The translations under genes and the position numbers were made by a program. A DNA stretch of 64,000 nt, from positions 6,262,001-6,326,000 of the forward strand of contig NZ_CP036274.1 of the NCBI RefSeq assembly GCF_007747655.1, read 5' to 3'. Position 1 is the first letter of the stretch. Each line of letters opens with the position of its first letter. Of the stretch, positions 8,612-15,774 are shown piece by piece. The DNA comes from Anatilimnocola aggregata (GTDB lineage Bacteria; Planctomycetota; Planctomycetia; Pirellulales; Pirellulaceae). The notes below the pieces were generated by a model. That model was not told the DNA's origin. It saw only the letters and a program-made list of their open reading frames with translations, and did no database searches.

Positions 8612-9832
8612 CTAGGGGAGTGCTGGCGGGGTTGGCAAAGCGGGAAGGGCTGGCGGAACCAGGGGGAGCTCCGGGCCGCGGATTGCATCGCGCGGCAAAT
8701 CTGGGGCGGCTTCGACAGCCGGTGCAGATTTGCTTTCGAGCTTGAGGAGTCGATCCTCCAGCGAACGAACCGTGGCCTGCAGCAGTTCAATCTGGCTCTT
8801 GAGTGTTGCGATATCTTCCATTTGTCCCGCGGGAGGGCCGCCTGCTGGGCGGGCAAAGTTATCGAGGACTTCTCCCACACGACGGACGAGCGGGCGATCT
8901 CCGGCAGCGCCACCGAGAATCCCACCGATGGCCGGCGGACTAGAGACAGCTGGGCCAGGTGCGGCCGGCATCGCCCGAGCATCGAGCACCGTCGGCGAGA
9001 GGCGAACGGTTTTGCGCGTGAGCGTGGCACCGCGATAGTAGCTCAGCTCCACTTCCTGCCCGGGACGCGAAACGGCAATGACGCCGACGAGATCCTCGGC
9101 CGCATTCACTCGTTGCCCATCGATGGCCACGATTACCGAGCCGACGGGAATGCCGGCCCGATCGGCGGGACCACCGGGACGAACCGCAGCGACCAGCGCT
9201 CCCCGTGTCGACTGCAAGCCATTCGCCGCGCGAGTTTGCTCCGTCACTGGCACGACCGAGACACCCAAAGAAGCGCGTTCGCCCCCGTCGTCCGCAGGTC
9301 GCAGGACTGAATCGCCCAGGCCGCGGGGAGTGCCAGCAGGGAGTTCGAGCGGATCTTCTCCACCCGGTGCTGGACCTGGATCTTCAGCTCCCAGGCGATT
9401 GACCGGGGGAGTTTGGCGAGCGACTAAGGTAGCGTTCAAGGTGAGTGCTTCACGCCCGCGCTGCAGGGTGAATTGGGCTCGCTGACCGGCTCCGACTTGA
9501 TCGAGAGCGCGCTGAAAGTCGTCGAGGTTTTTGACCTCGCTGCCGTTGATCGCCGAGATCAAATCGTCCTTCTTCAGCCCGGCAGCTTCCGCTGGGCTGG
9601 CAGCCTTTACACCCAAAACGATCACGCCCTGCAAGCCATCGGTTTCGTCGGCGGTCAGCCCCAAATAGCCAGGCGAAGCGGCCGGTGTGGGGGCGCCATC
9701 GGTAGGCGGAGCCAGCTTATTCACGGCATCACCCAGCCGCTGTTCAAGCCGTTTGAGCAGTTGGGCCGACGCTGCGGAGTGCAGCATCAGAATTGACATC
9801 AGGGCAATCAAGCCCGTCGTAAACGAGCGCAT
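8612..9832 (-). CDS. Exported protein with two PDZ domains and C-terminal coiled coil
   Basis: The start at 9832 is chosen because AGGAG sits eight bases upstream; an in-frame extension to 9874 lacks this. The 406-residue protein begins with a signal peptide (GLIALMSILMLHSAASA). PDZ1 covers about 55-138 and PDZ2 about 187-280, each with the GLKKDD/GIPVGS peptide-groove pattern. A Pro/Gly-rich linker separates them. A short coiled coil (about 345-378) and a Pro/Leu-rich tail end the protein. No protease domain is present, unlike DegP/HtrA, so it is likely a periplasmic scaffold or adaptor. Its partner is unknown. Confidence 0.83.
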   Translation of the reverse strand: MRSFTTGLIALMSILMLHSAASAQLLKRLEQRLGDAVNKLAPPTDGAPTPAASPGYLGLTADETDGLQGVIVLGVKAASPAEAAGLKKDDLISAINGSEVKNLDDFQRALDQVGAGQRAQFTLQRGREALTLNATLVARQTPPVNRLGAEDPGPAPGGEDPLELPAGTPRGLGDSVLRPADDGGERASLGVSVVPVTEQTRAANGLQSTRGALVAAVRPGGPADRAGIPVGSVIVAIDGQRVNAAEDLVGVIAVSRPGQEVELSYYRGATLTRKTVRLSPTVLDARAMPAAPGPAVSSPPAIGGILGGAAGDRPLVRRVGEVLDNFARPAGGPPAGQMEDIATLKSQIELLQATVRSLEDRLLKLESKSAPAVEAAPDLPRDAIRGPELPLVPPALPALPTPPALP

Positions 9833-9955
9833 GACAAAACTCCTGCTTAGCGTTTGTGTGCGAAAACGGGACATTATTGGAAGAAACCGGGGTTTGCAGC
9901 CGGGGCAGGCTGCTGCCGTTCGATTTAGGGTGATTATCCGCTATGCTCGGACCAA

Positions 9956-10906
9956 ATGAAACTGCCCGTGATTAATGCTGAGCCTTTGTGGCACGAACGT
10001 GGTGAACCAAGCGCTGCCTTGCAATTGGCTGCAGCAGCCTGGCATGAAGCAGAGCGGGCAGCTCAAGTGGCCATCGTGCTGCGAACGGTCGATCATCAGC
10101 CGCCGCGTTTCAAACTGGTCGCCGCTCATCAGGACGATGCGCTCGTGGGTGCAGTTCTGGCCGAGTGTCTGCCGGGGCGAGCGGCGGTGGTCATGCAGCC
10201 GCGAATCACTGACAACGCCATTGAGCCGGGTGCCATCGCTGGGGCACTTTTGCAGGGGATGAACCAGGCACTGCGGGCCGACGGAACTCTGCTTGCCCAA
10301 GCGCTCACCAAGCAGCGGTCGGATGAAGCTGCCGGGCAGTTTCAAGCCAGCGGTTATTATTTGGTGGGAGATTTGCTTTATCTGGCCGCGGATTTGACCG
10401 CGCCGCTGGCTGAGGATGAAGTTGCTGAGAATGAGCTGGCCGAAGCGGACTCGGGTTTTCAATTGATTGCTCACGATCCGGATGACTTCGCGCGCTGGGG
10501 ACCACTGCTGGACCAGACCTATATCGGCACGCTCGACTGTCCGGCCGTGGATGGCTTGCGCCCGACCAGTGACGTACTCAAAGGTTATCGAGATATCGGC
10601 CGCCCGCGGAGCGATTGGTGGTTTATCGTGCGGCATCAAGGCGAGGACGTAGGCTGCTTGTTGCTTGCCGAACATGCCGAAATGCCGCAGACCGAGTTGA
10701 TTTACATGGCGCTTGTGCCTGCTGTGCGCGGCCGCGGTTGGGGCTTGCACCTGGTGCAACATGGCCTGCGCGTCGCGCGCGAGACTGGCGCTCAGCATAT
10801 GATTTTGTCGGTCGATGCCGATAATGCGCCGGCCCTGCGACACTATGTGGCAGCTGGTTTTCGAGTGTGGGAACGGCGGGCGATCTGGGTTCACAAGCTG
10901 GCGTAA
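9956..10906 (+). CDS. GNAT-family N-acetyltransferase
   Basis: The 316-residue protein has a C-terminal GNAT fold with the acetyl-CoA-binding pyrophosphate loop RGRGWG, the preceding LVPAVRG strand and the closing SVDADNAPALRHYVAAGF pattern, as in RimI-type enzymes. The N-terminal half (about 1-150) is longer than in single-domain GNATs and may be a degenerate second GNAT domain. It acts in the cytoplasm on an unknown amine. The gene abuts the converging beta-helix gene: its TAA ends at 10906 and the opposite stop starts at 10907. Confidence 0.87.
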   Translation: MKLPVINAEPLWHERGEPSAALQLAAAAWHEAERAAQVAIVLRTVDHQPPRFKLVAAHQDDALVGAVLAECLPGRAAVVMQPRITDNAIEPGAIAGALLQGMNQALRADGTLLAQALTKQRSDEAAGQFQASGYYLVGDLLYLAADLTAPLAEDEVAENELAEADSGFQLIAHDPDDFARWGPLLDQTYIGTLDCPAVDGLRPTSDVLKGYRDIGRPRSDWWFIVRHQGEDVGCLLLAEHAEMPQTELIYMALVPAVRGRGWGLHLVQHGLRVARETGAQHMILSVDADNAPALRHYVAAGFRVWERRAIWVHKLA

Positions 10907-11791
10907 CTATTCGACGCGGAAGACACGTCCGCCATCGCTGACGAGCGCGGGTGCCGATTTATCGTCGAAGTCGCAGTCGCGCACGCGTGTTTGCGAGTAA
11001 CCTTCTGCTCGCAGTTGTGAATTGCCGTTACCCGCGGCATCGCATTGGTCGAGTGTGACTCGCGACGCCCCACCAACCGTGAACCCGCTCCGCCCATTGT
11101 CGATGCTGATGACTCCCAGCAACTTCGCCTGGCGAGCATTGTCGGCCGCGTTCACCCCGTCGAGCTGAAAGCCGCGCACGGTCAAGTCGGTAATCACGAC
11201 GTCCTGAACTTGATAAAGGGTAATGCCCGTCTGCAACCCGCAGCAGGAGAGGTCGTAGCTTGAGGGAAGCTTATCTTTTTCGACGCAGAAATAAATCCAA
11301 CCCGAGAGGAGCGTCCATTGCTTGGGATTCAGCACCGGTCGGGCATCGCCCGTCGGCTGGACAAATTCCGCCGGCACGTTGTCGATGAACAGGCGTTGAA
11401 AGGAGCCGCGGGGCGGACGAACGCGAAAAATCTCGCCCGTCACAAATTCCCACTCCGCGGTGGCAAGGGACAGACTGCCGTCGATCGTGGCGCCGTTGCC
11501 GATCAGTTCGAAGGGGTAAGTTGCGAGGCCCGAGTGATAGCCGCCGCTGATCGCCACGCTCTCGCGGTAAGGTTCCGCGTTATTCGCCAGAATGACCCGA
11601 TCACCCTTGTTGGCCAGCCGCAGAGCTTTCGCAATCGTGCGAACCGGACCATTGCCGACACCAATCGAGGTCGTCGCACGGCCGTTGCGACGATCGTCAC
11701 CCGTCACGTTGTCGACATAAATGTCAGCTGCCGAGCACGTGGCGGCCAACGCAAACCAGAGGAAAGAACATTCGAGCAATCGACCGCGCAT
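10907..11791 (-). CDS. Secreted parallel beta-helix protein
   Basis: The start at 11791 gives a signal peptide (LLECSFLWFALAATCSA) and a GAGGGA-like site (GAGGGA, eight bases upstream); the frame also opens at 11827. The 294-residue mature part has the pattern of a right-handed parallel beta-helix: IYVDNVTGDD, an ALRLANKGDRVILAN stretch, then repeated short strands with turn Asn/Asp ending near the middle in VVITDLTVRGF and later VTLDQCDAAGNGNSQL. Related folds include pectate lyases and planctomycete choice-of-anchor proteins, but I see no catalytic Asp cluster. Likely periplasmic or surface-bound. Confidence 0.75.
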   Translation of the reverse strand: MRGRLLECSFLWFALAATCSAADIYVDNVTGDDRRNGRATTSIGVGNGPVRTIAKALRLANKGDRVILANNAEPYRESVAISGGYHSGLATYPFELIGNGATIDGSLSLATAEWEFVTGEIFRVRPPRGSFQRLFIDNVPAEFVQPTGDARPVLNPKQWTLLSGWIYFCVEKDKLPSSYDLSCCGLQTGITLYQVQDVVITDLTVRGFQLDGVNAADNARQAKLLGVISIDNGRSGFTVGGASRVTLDQCDAAGNGNSQLRAEGYSQTRVRDCDFDDKSAPALVSDGGRVFRVE

Positions 11792-11933
11792 GGCTTGTTT
11801 CCCTCGTCCCGTGAGTATCACGCTCAATTATACCACGAGGAGTTGACGCGGCCTTGAGAAACGCGAATTTAGGTGGTGGGTTAGTTTGAAATCTGGAAAC
11901 CAATACGACCACAACCAACTCGGCGACACATAA

Positions 11934-11962
11934 TTGACAACTACTAACCAATTCGTTATAAT
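11934..11962 (+). promoter_or_regulatory. Perfect consensus sigma-70 promoter (TTGACA-N17-TATAAT)
   Basis: TTGACA lies at 11934-11939 and TATAAT at 11957-11962, separated by 17 bases, an exact match to both boxes and spacing. Initiation is expected near 11969. The Nudix ATG is at 12311, so the transcript would have a leader of about 340 bases or end in a small RNA. The bases around it are AT-rich, which supports promoter function. Confidence 0.75.
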
Positions 11963-12050
11963 ACAATAGACTGTTTTGGCAATCTGGTGGAAGGACTGTG
12001 CAGTGCGTGGCGGGAACTGTTCGCGCGAAGCGAGGAACCGTTTCTGGGCG

Positions 12051-12105
12051 TTGCTGAGGCGGGTTAACCAGCGTAGCGAATTATGCCACGCTGGTTCAGC
12101 AGCAA
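12051..12105 (+). ncRNA. Long two-part hairpin in the promoter-driven leader
   Basis: A 12-bp stem (12066-12077 with 12085-12096, one mismatch, seven-base loop) sits inside a second 6-bp stem (12051-12056 with 12100-12105). It lies about 80 bases downstream of the predicted start. It could be part of a structured 5' leader or a small RNA. I could not match it to 6S, tmRNA, SRP, RNase P or a common riboswitch by eye. Confidence 0.4.
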
Positions 12106-12107
12106 GG

Positions 12108-12215
12108 GGGTTTATCAACAAACACGATGATTCTTGAATTGGAAAGTTGGTCGCAATTTGTTGCTGTGAAAAGGCTTAAAGGTGAGTCTCGCAAAAGGGG
12201 GGTGTTGATAAACCC
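12108..12215. repeat. 13-bp perfect inverted repeat with DnaA-box-like cores
   Basis: GGGTTTATCAACA at 12108-12120 and its reverse complement at 12203-12215 pair perfectly across an 82-base interval. Each arm contains TTATCAACA, one base off the DnaA consensus TTATCCACA. In RNA the arms would close a large stem. Either an RNA stem or a protein-binding pair is possible. Confidence 0.5.
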
Positions 12216-12310
12216 GGGCGGTATTCTGTGGGGATTAAATCGGCTAGAGTCGAGTGAGGCGACCTGGAGGTCGCACTAATTACCAGGAACTTTTGGCAGC
12301 GTGAATTGGC

Positions 12311-12739
12311 ATGGCCCAAGTCAGACTCGGCGTGGTGGCGGTGGTCTTGAAGCCCGGGTCGTCGCAGGCAAGTTTTCTGGTCATTCGCCGGTCGCAAACC
12401 GTTCGCTCGCCCGGCAAGTTCTGTTTCCCCGGTGGCAGCATTGAAGCGGGCGAGTCCGAAGAAGAAGCGGTCGTGCGTGAGTTTTGGGAAGAGTTGGGGG
12501 CCCGCATCACGCCGCAGCGGCGGTTGTGGCAAAGCCTGACGATTACCAATGTCCGCCTGGCCTGGTGGCTGGTGGAGATGCTGCCCGATCAAGCCATCAC
12601 GCCAAATCCGCTGGAAGTGGAATCGTATCGCTGGCTGACGAGCGACGAAGCCCTAGCGCTGCCAGACTTGCTGGCCAGCAATCGGGATTTTTATGCGGCC
12701 TGGTGGCAAGGCGATTTTCACTTGCCGGCCGAAAGATAA
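12311..12739 (+). CDS. Nudix hydrolase
   Basis: This 142-residue single-domain protein has an exact Nudix box running from about residue 39 to 63: a Gly followed by five residues, Glu, seven residues, then REFWEELGA. It hydrolyses a nucleoside diphosphate linked to another group, with divalent metal bound by the box Glu residues. Start and end fit the family length. The exact substrate (for example 8-oxo-dGTP, ADP-ribose or a dinucleotide) cannot be read from the sequence. It lies downstream of a 340-base leader driven by a perfect promoter. The next gene, on the opposite strand, ends 21 bases away. Confidence 0.93.
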   Translation: MAQVRLGVVAVVLKPGSSQASFLVIRRSQTVRSPGKFCFPGGSIEAGESEEEAVVREFWEELGARITPQRRLWQSLTITNVRLAWWLVEMLPDQAITPNPLEVESYRWLTSDEALALPDLLASNRDFYAAWWQGDFHLPAER

Positions 12740-12760
12740 ATGCCTGAATCGACCGAGCAC

Positions 12761-13858
12761 TTACCGCAACTGTTTGGCGGCACGGCGGCGATTGAAGATT
12801 TCCGGATCAAACGGATCGCGGGGCTGCCAGCGATCGTTGTCCGGACTCGAAGTCGAGGCGGGCAGAGTGGGCTTTTGCAAATGATTCCCGGCCAGCTTGG
12901 CATCGGCCGATTGATCAGCGGGCAAGTTGCCAGTTGCTGCCGTGGCACCTGCTTCGTTGCCGGGCACCGCGCGCAGGGGTGTGGATAGTTGAGCTGAGCG
13001 GGCATCGATGGTGGATGGCAACACCAGTTGCTCTTTACGATGGGCCAGTTGTTCGACCCAGACGGTGAGCTCGTGGAGTTGGCTCTTACTTTTCAGATCG
13101 AAGACCGCGTCGCTGGCTCCGCCGTGTGGTTCCTGGGGCTTAGTCAGAATGAGGCTGTTGGCGGGGTCGTCGCGATTGACGAATTGCAACACGGCGTGCA
13201 GATTGCGATGGGTGAAGCGCTGCGGGGAACCAATCCCTGCTGGAGGTCTTAGCAGGCGAAACTCATTCGTCGACGTGCCACCGTGGCACTGATTGGTGGC
13301 GCAGCGGTTATTGAGCATGGGTTGAACAATGGTGGTGAAGCGCTCCAAGGTTCCCTTGGGAAGTTCGCGCAGCATCGTATCGAGTTGCTCGGGGCCAACC
13401 ATGGCAGCACTCGAGGCAGTGGGCTTGGGTGGGGCCGGGGCATTGAGGGCCGACTGCAGTCGCCGGTCAATTTGTTCGATGCGAGGATTTTTGGGATCAT
13501 TCGCAAGCGCTAGCGAAAGTTGTTCGGCGCAGCGGCGATGCAAGTGATGTCGCAGGCACCATTCCGCCAGGTCGAGATGAGGCTTGGCACCATCGCCCGA
13601 AAGACGACGCAGTTTCCAATCGTAGGCAGCTTCTAAATCGGGGGATTCGACTTCGACTTCGCTGGCGGCAATTTTCACTTCGCCCCCAACGCCGATCGTC
13701 ACAATGTAGTGGTCACCCACGCGCGTGATTTCGCCGCGCATCACCTGACCATTGCGCAGCACCAGCAACCCGGCCTGCGGCGAGAGATTGGCCAGTTCCT
13801 GTCCCAACGCGAGCGCGGGCAGAACGAGCCACATCAAAATGGTGATGCGACGTGACAT
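12761..13858 (-). CDS. Exported protein with a CX4CH haem-like motif
   Basis: The 365-residue protein has a signal peptide (ILMWLVLPALALG) followed by a short beta-rich region resembling an SH3/LSM-like fold (VLRNGQVMRGEITRVGDHY) and a helical middle. Around residue 200 lies CATNQCHGG, which is C-x4-CH, a rarer haem-binding spacing, in a context (QPMLNNRCATNQCHGGTSTNEFRLLRP) typical of planctomycete cytochrome-like domains. A later conserved PQEPHGGASD stretch may supply the other axial ligand. Role and electron partner are unknown; haem attachment would need the cytochrome c maturation system. No neighbouring c-type gene is seen. Confidence 0.75.
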   Translation of the reverse strand: MSRRITILMWLVLPALALGQELANLSPQAGLLVLRNGQVMRGEITRVGDHYIVTIGVGGEVKIAASEVEVESPDLEAAYDWKLRRLSGDGAKPHLDLAEWCLRHHLHRRCAEQLSLALANDPKNPRIEQIDRRLQSALNAPAPPKPTASSAAMVGPEQLDTMLRELPKGTLERFTTIVQPMLNNRCATNQCHGGTSTNEFRLLRPPAGIGSPQRFTHRNLHAVLQFVNRDDPANSLILTKPQEPHGGASDAVFDLKSKSQLHELTVWVEQLAHRKEQLVLPSTIDARSAQLSTPLRAVPGNEAGATAATGNLPADQSADAKLAGNHLQKPTLPASTSSPDNDRWQPRDPFDPEIFNRRRAAKQLR

Positions 13859-14046
13859 ACGGCGGGGAAATTAGGGAGCTGCCAATCACCCGTCAAGATC
13901 GATTTGCCGGATTTGCAACTGCACCGCTGCTACCACCAGGGCGATAGCGACAAACCAAAGTTCGGCTAGGTGGGGCGGGCGTTTTTCGTTAAGATTCGTG
14001 GGTGGCAAAGGAATGCCTCGCAAATTTGGCAAAGGATGGCAGGCAC

Positions 14047-14673
14047 ATGCAATGGGTCCCCTCGCCGAGTGTCCGCTCGATCGTGCTCGTCGCGTTTTTA
14101 ATCGGCTTGCCCGTGTTGGCGGTGCCTTATGTTTCGAAGAATTTCGACGCGGCCATTTATGGCACGGCGAAAAAGAGCGTGCCCGATTTAATCGTCAGTA
14201 CCATGCCGCAGCGCACGCAGGAGCCAATTCAAATCGATGGGGTTTCTCCGGCGCGGTTTGATGAATCGCTTATTCAGGCCGAGCCTGAACGAGCGCGCGA
14301 GCGAAACGAAGGGTTGGACGCCGTCGTTACGGCACCTCCTCTCTTCAACGCGCCCCCGACCTTTGCTGGTCGCCTGCCGGCACGGCCGACAGAAATGGCG
14401 GGCGGCTCGCCGGTCACTCCCGAACCGCTGGCTTATGTGCAGCAAGTTCGGCAACGACTCGAAGAACTCGGCGCGCAATATGTGGTGCTCGAAGAGCTCG
14501 ATCCCGGCCGCCAATATCGCTTCTCGGTGCAGATGCAAGTCTCGCCGCGGCAGCCGAACATTCGCCCCTTTGAAGCAGTGGCCAATGATCCGGCTGCGGC
14601 CGCTCGCACCGTGCTGGCCGATGTGGAATCGTGGCGAACTGCCGCGTTACCATCGCAAACCTTGCAACGGTGA
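14047..14673 (+). CDS. Membrane-anchored protein of unknown function
   Basis: The frame opens with GTG at 14002, but the ATG at 14047 is preferred because AAAGGA precedes it and it starts just before the hydrophobic segment (SIVLVAFLIGLPVLAVPYV). The 208-residue protein has one N-terminal helix and a Pro-rich middle, followed by a helix (PLAYVQQVRQRLEELG) and a strand-rich C-terminus (YVVLEELDPGRQYRFSVQMQV). No catalytic motif. It precedes another anchored protein by three bases, so the two probably form an operon and act together in the envelope. Confidence 0.7.
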   Translation: MQWVPSPSVRSIVLVAFLIGLPVLAVPYVSKNFDAAIYGTAKKSVPDLIVSTMPQRTQEPIQIDGVSPARFDESLIQAEPERARERNEGLDAVVTAPPLFNAPPTFAGRLPARPTEMAGGSPVTPEPLAYVQQVRQRLEELGAQYVVLEELDPGRQYRFSVQMQVSPRQPNIRPFEAVANDPAAAARTVLADVESWRTAALPSQTLQR

Positions 14674-14676
14674 CGC

Positions 14677-15417
14677 ATGAGCCGCGTTCGGACTCGCCTG
14701 CTCTGGATTGCGCTGCTGGCAGTGTTGTTGGTGGCGGGCGGCTTCGGCTTCTTCACTTATCAAGTGCAGCAGGTTCCGCAGTTCTATCGCCAGGCAATCG
14801 CCGCATCTCCTCGCGAGCAAGTGCAAGCCGGCGAACAGTTCGAGACCGAAGCGCTCGAATTGCAGAATCAGATTCAACGAACCGGCGACTGGCAAGTCGA
14901 ACTCGCGGCCGATGAAATCAACGGTTGGCTGGCGACGGTGCTGCCGGAAAAATTCGGCGAAGCTATTCCCCCCGGCATTAGCGATCCGCGCGTCGCCATC
15001 GAGCAAGGGCGACTACTGGCCGCTTGCAAATATCAGGCAGTGGGAATTGAGACGGTCGTTTCGATTGAACTGGAAGCATTCTTGACCAACGAGACGAACG
15101 TAGTCGCGGTCCGCGTGCATCAAGTGGCTGCCGGCAAAGTGCCGATTCCACTCGGCCAGTACCTGGAACAAATTACTGCCGCAGCAGCCGAGCGCGGCAT
15201 CTTCGTCCGTTGGCAAGAGGTCGACGGCGATCCGCTGGCCCTGATTTCGCTCCCCCTCGCCGAGCCCGACGACAAACGTTCGATTGTCATTCGCTCGCTG
15301 GAACTATCCCCGGGAAAGTTGATCGCCACGGGAACCGCAGAAGACACGGCACCGGTAAAACGCCCGCGACCAGTTCCGCCTCACGACTCGCCTGGAAACG
15401 ACAATTCCCAGAACTGA
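14677..15417 (+). CDS. Single-pass envelope protein of unknown function
   Basis: The 246-residue product starts with a transmembrane helix (LLWIALLAVLLVAGGFGFFTY) and has a mostly alpha/beta exported part. Residues about 65-200 look like a compact domain with GDWQVELAADEINGWL and RVHQVAAGKVPIPLGQYLEQI. The tail is Pro/Ser rich. It is three bases downstream of another anchored protein. I recognise no family for certain. The gene end overlaps the end of the reverse-strand 120-residue gene by 37 bases. Confidence 0.7.
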   Translation: MSRVRTRLLWIALLAVLLVAGGFGFFTYQVQQVPQFYRQAIAASPREQVQAGEQFETEALELQNQIQRTGDWQVELAADEINGWLATVLPEKFGEAIPPGISDPRVAIEQGRLLAACKYQAVGIETVVSIELEAFLTNETNVVAVRVHQVAAGKVPIPLGQYLEQITAAAAERGIFVRWQEVDGDPLALISLPLAEPDDKRSIVIRSLELSPGKLIATGTAEDTAPVKRPRPVPPHDSPGNDNSQN

Positions 15418-15743
15418 GCTGACGTTCGTCGCAGCCGAAATTCGCCGCGCAGTTGTTCGCCCTGCAAGCGGGCGCAGTATTCATCGCTCGTCTGCTGTAG
15501 CCACACGAGTTCGCCACGATCCACGCGTGCGACCGAGCCCCGGTTGTTTGAAACAGCCCCTTCGTAGTCGAGATACACCAGTCGATGCGGTGGCAACTCT
15601 TCGGCAACAATCGAACCTGCGGTGGGCAGAGCTTCTATCGCCCACGTCAGCAGGGATTCACCACTTTCGAGCATCAAATCGTAATGGCTGGCCCGGGGTG
15701 AGTCGGCAGGGAGCGTGTGACGAAGGAGAACAAATTGCGGCAT
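15381..15743 (-). CDS. LigD 3'-phosphoesterase-like small protein
   Basis: At 120 residues this is close to the DNA polymerase/ligase N-terminal (LigD phosphoesterase) module. The recognisable parts are VLLRHTLPADSPRASHYDLMLE, matching the HYDxRLE block that holds the metal site, then LLTWAIEALP and the RLVYLDYEG strand. In known LigD enzymes an Arg follows in the HYDFR block, whereas here it is Met, so activity may differ or be lost. Members trim 3'-phosphates or ribonucleotides during DNA repair. Its 3' end overlaps the forward membrane gene by 37 bases. Confidence 0.65.
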   Translation of the reverse strand: MPQFVLLRHTLPADSPRASHYDLMLESGESLLTWAIEALPTAGSIVAEELPPHRLVYLDYEGAVSNNRGSVARVDRGELVWLQQTSDEYCARLQGEQLRGEFRLRRTSAQFWELSFPGES

Positions 15744-15751
15744 GAAGGAGC

Positions 15752-15772
15752 AGCCAGGCTGGAAGCCTGGCT
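15752..15772. terminator. 9-bp hairpin after lgt
   Basis: AGCCAGGCT at 15752-15760 pairs perfectly with 15764-15772 across a three-base loop. It lies just beyond the lgt stop on the reverse strand and just before the start of the 120-residue gene. No T-tract follows, so this may be an mRNA-stabilising element or factor-dependent end. Confidence 0.4.
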
Positions 15773-15774
15773 CA

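Larger units (their letters stand above)
11792..12310. other. Gene-free gap between divergent genes, promoter and hairpin rich
   Basis: These 519 bases hold no credible coding frame. They contain a perfect sigma-70 promoter, two hairpins and an inverted repeat, each entered separately below. The first part is AT-rich (around 11925-11975) and the rest is GC-balanced. It separates the reverse-strand beta-helix gene from the forward Nudix gene. Confidence 0.7.

Noticed and set aside
11969-12310. Possible 6S, tmRNA, RNase P or SRP RNA
   Set aside because: None of their hallmark conserved blocks were present; left as an unnamed candidate.
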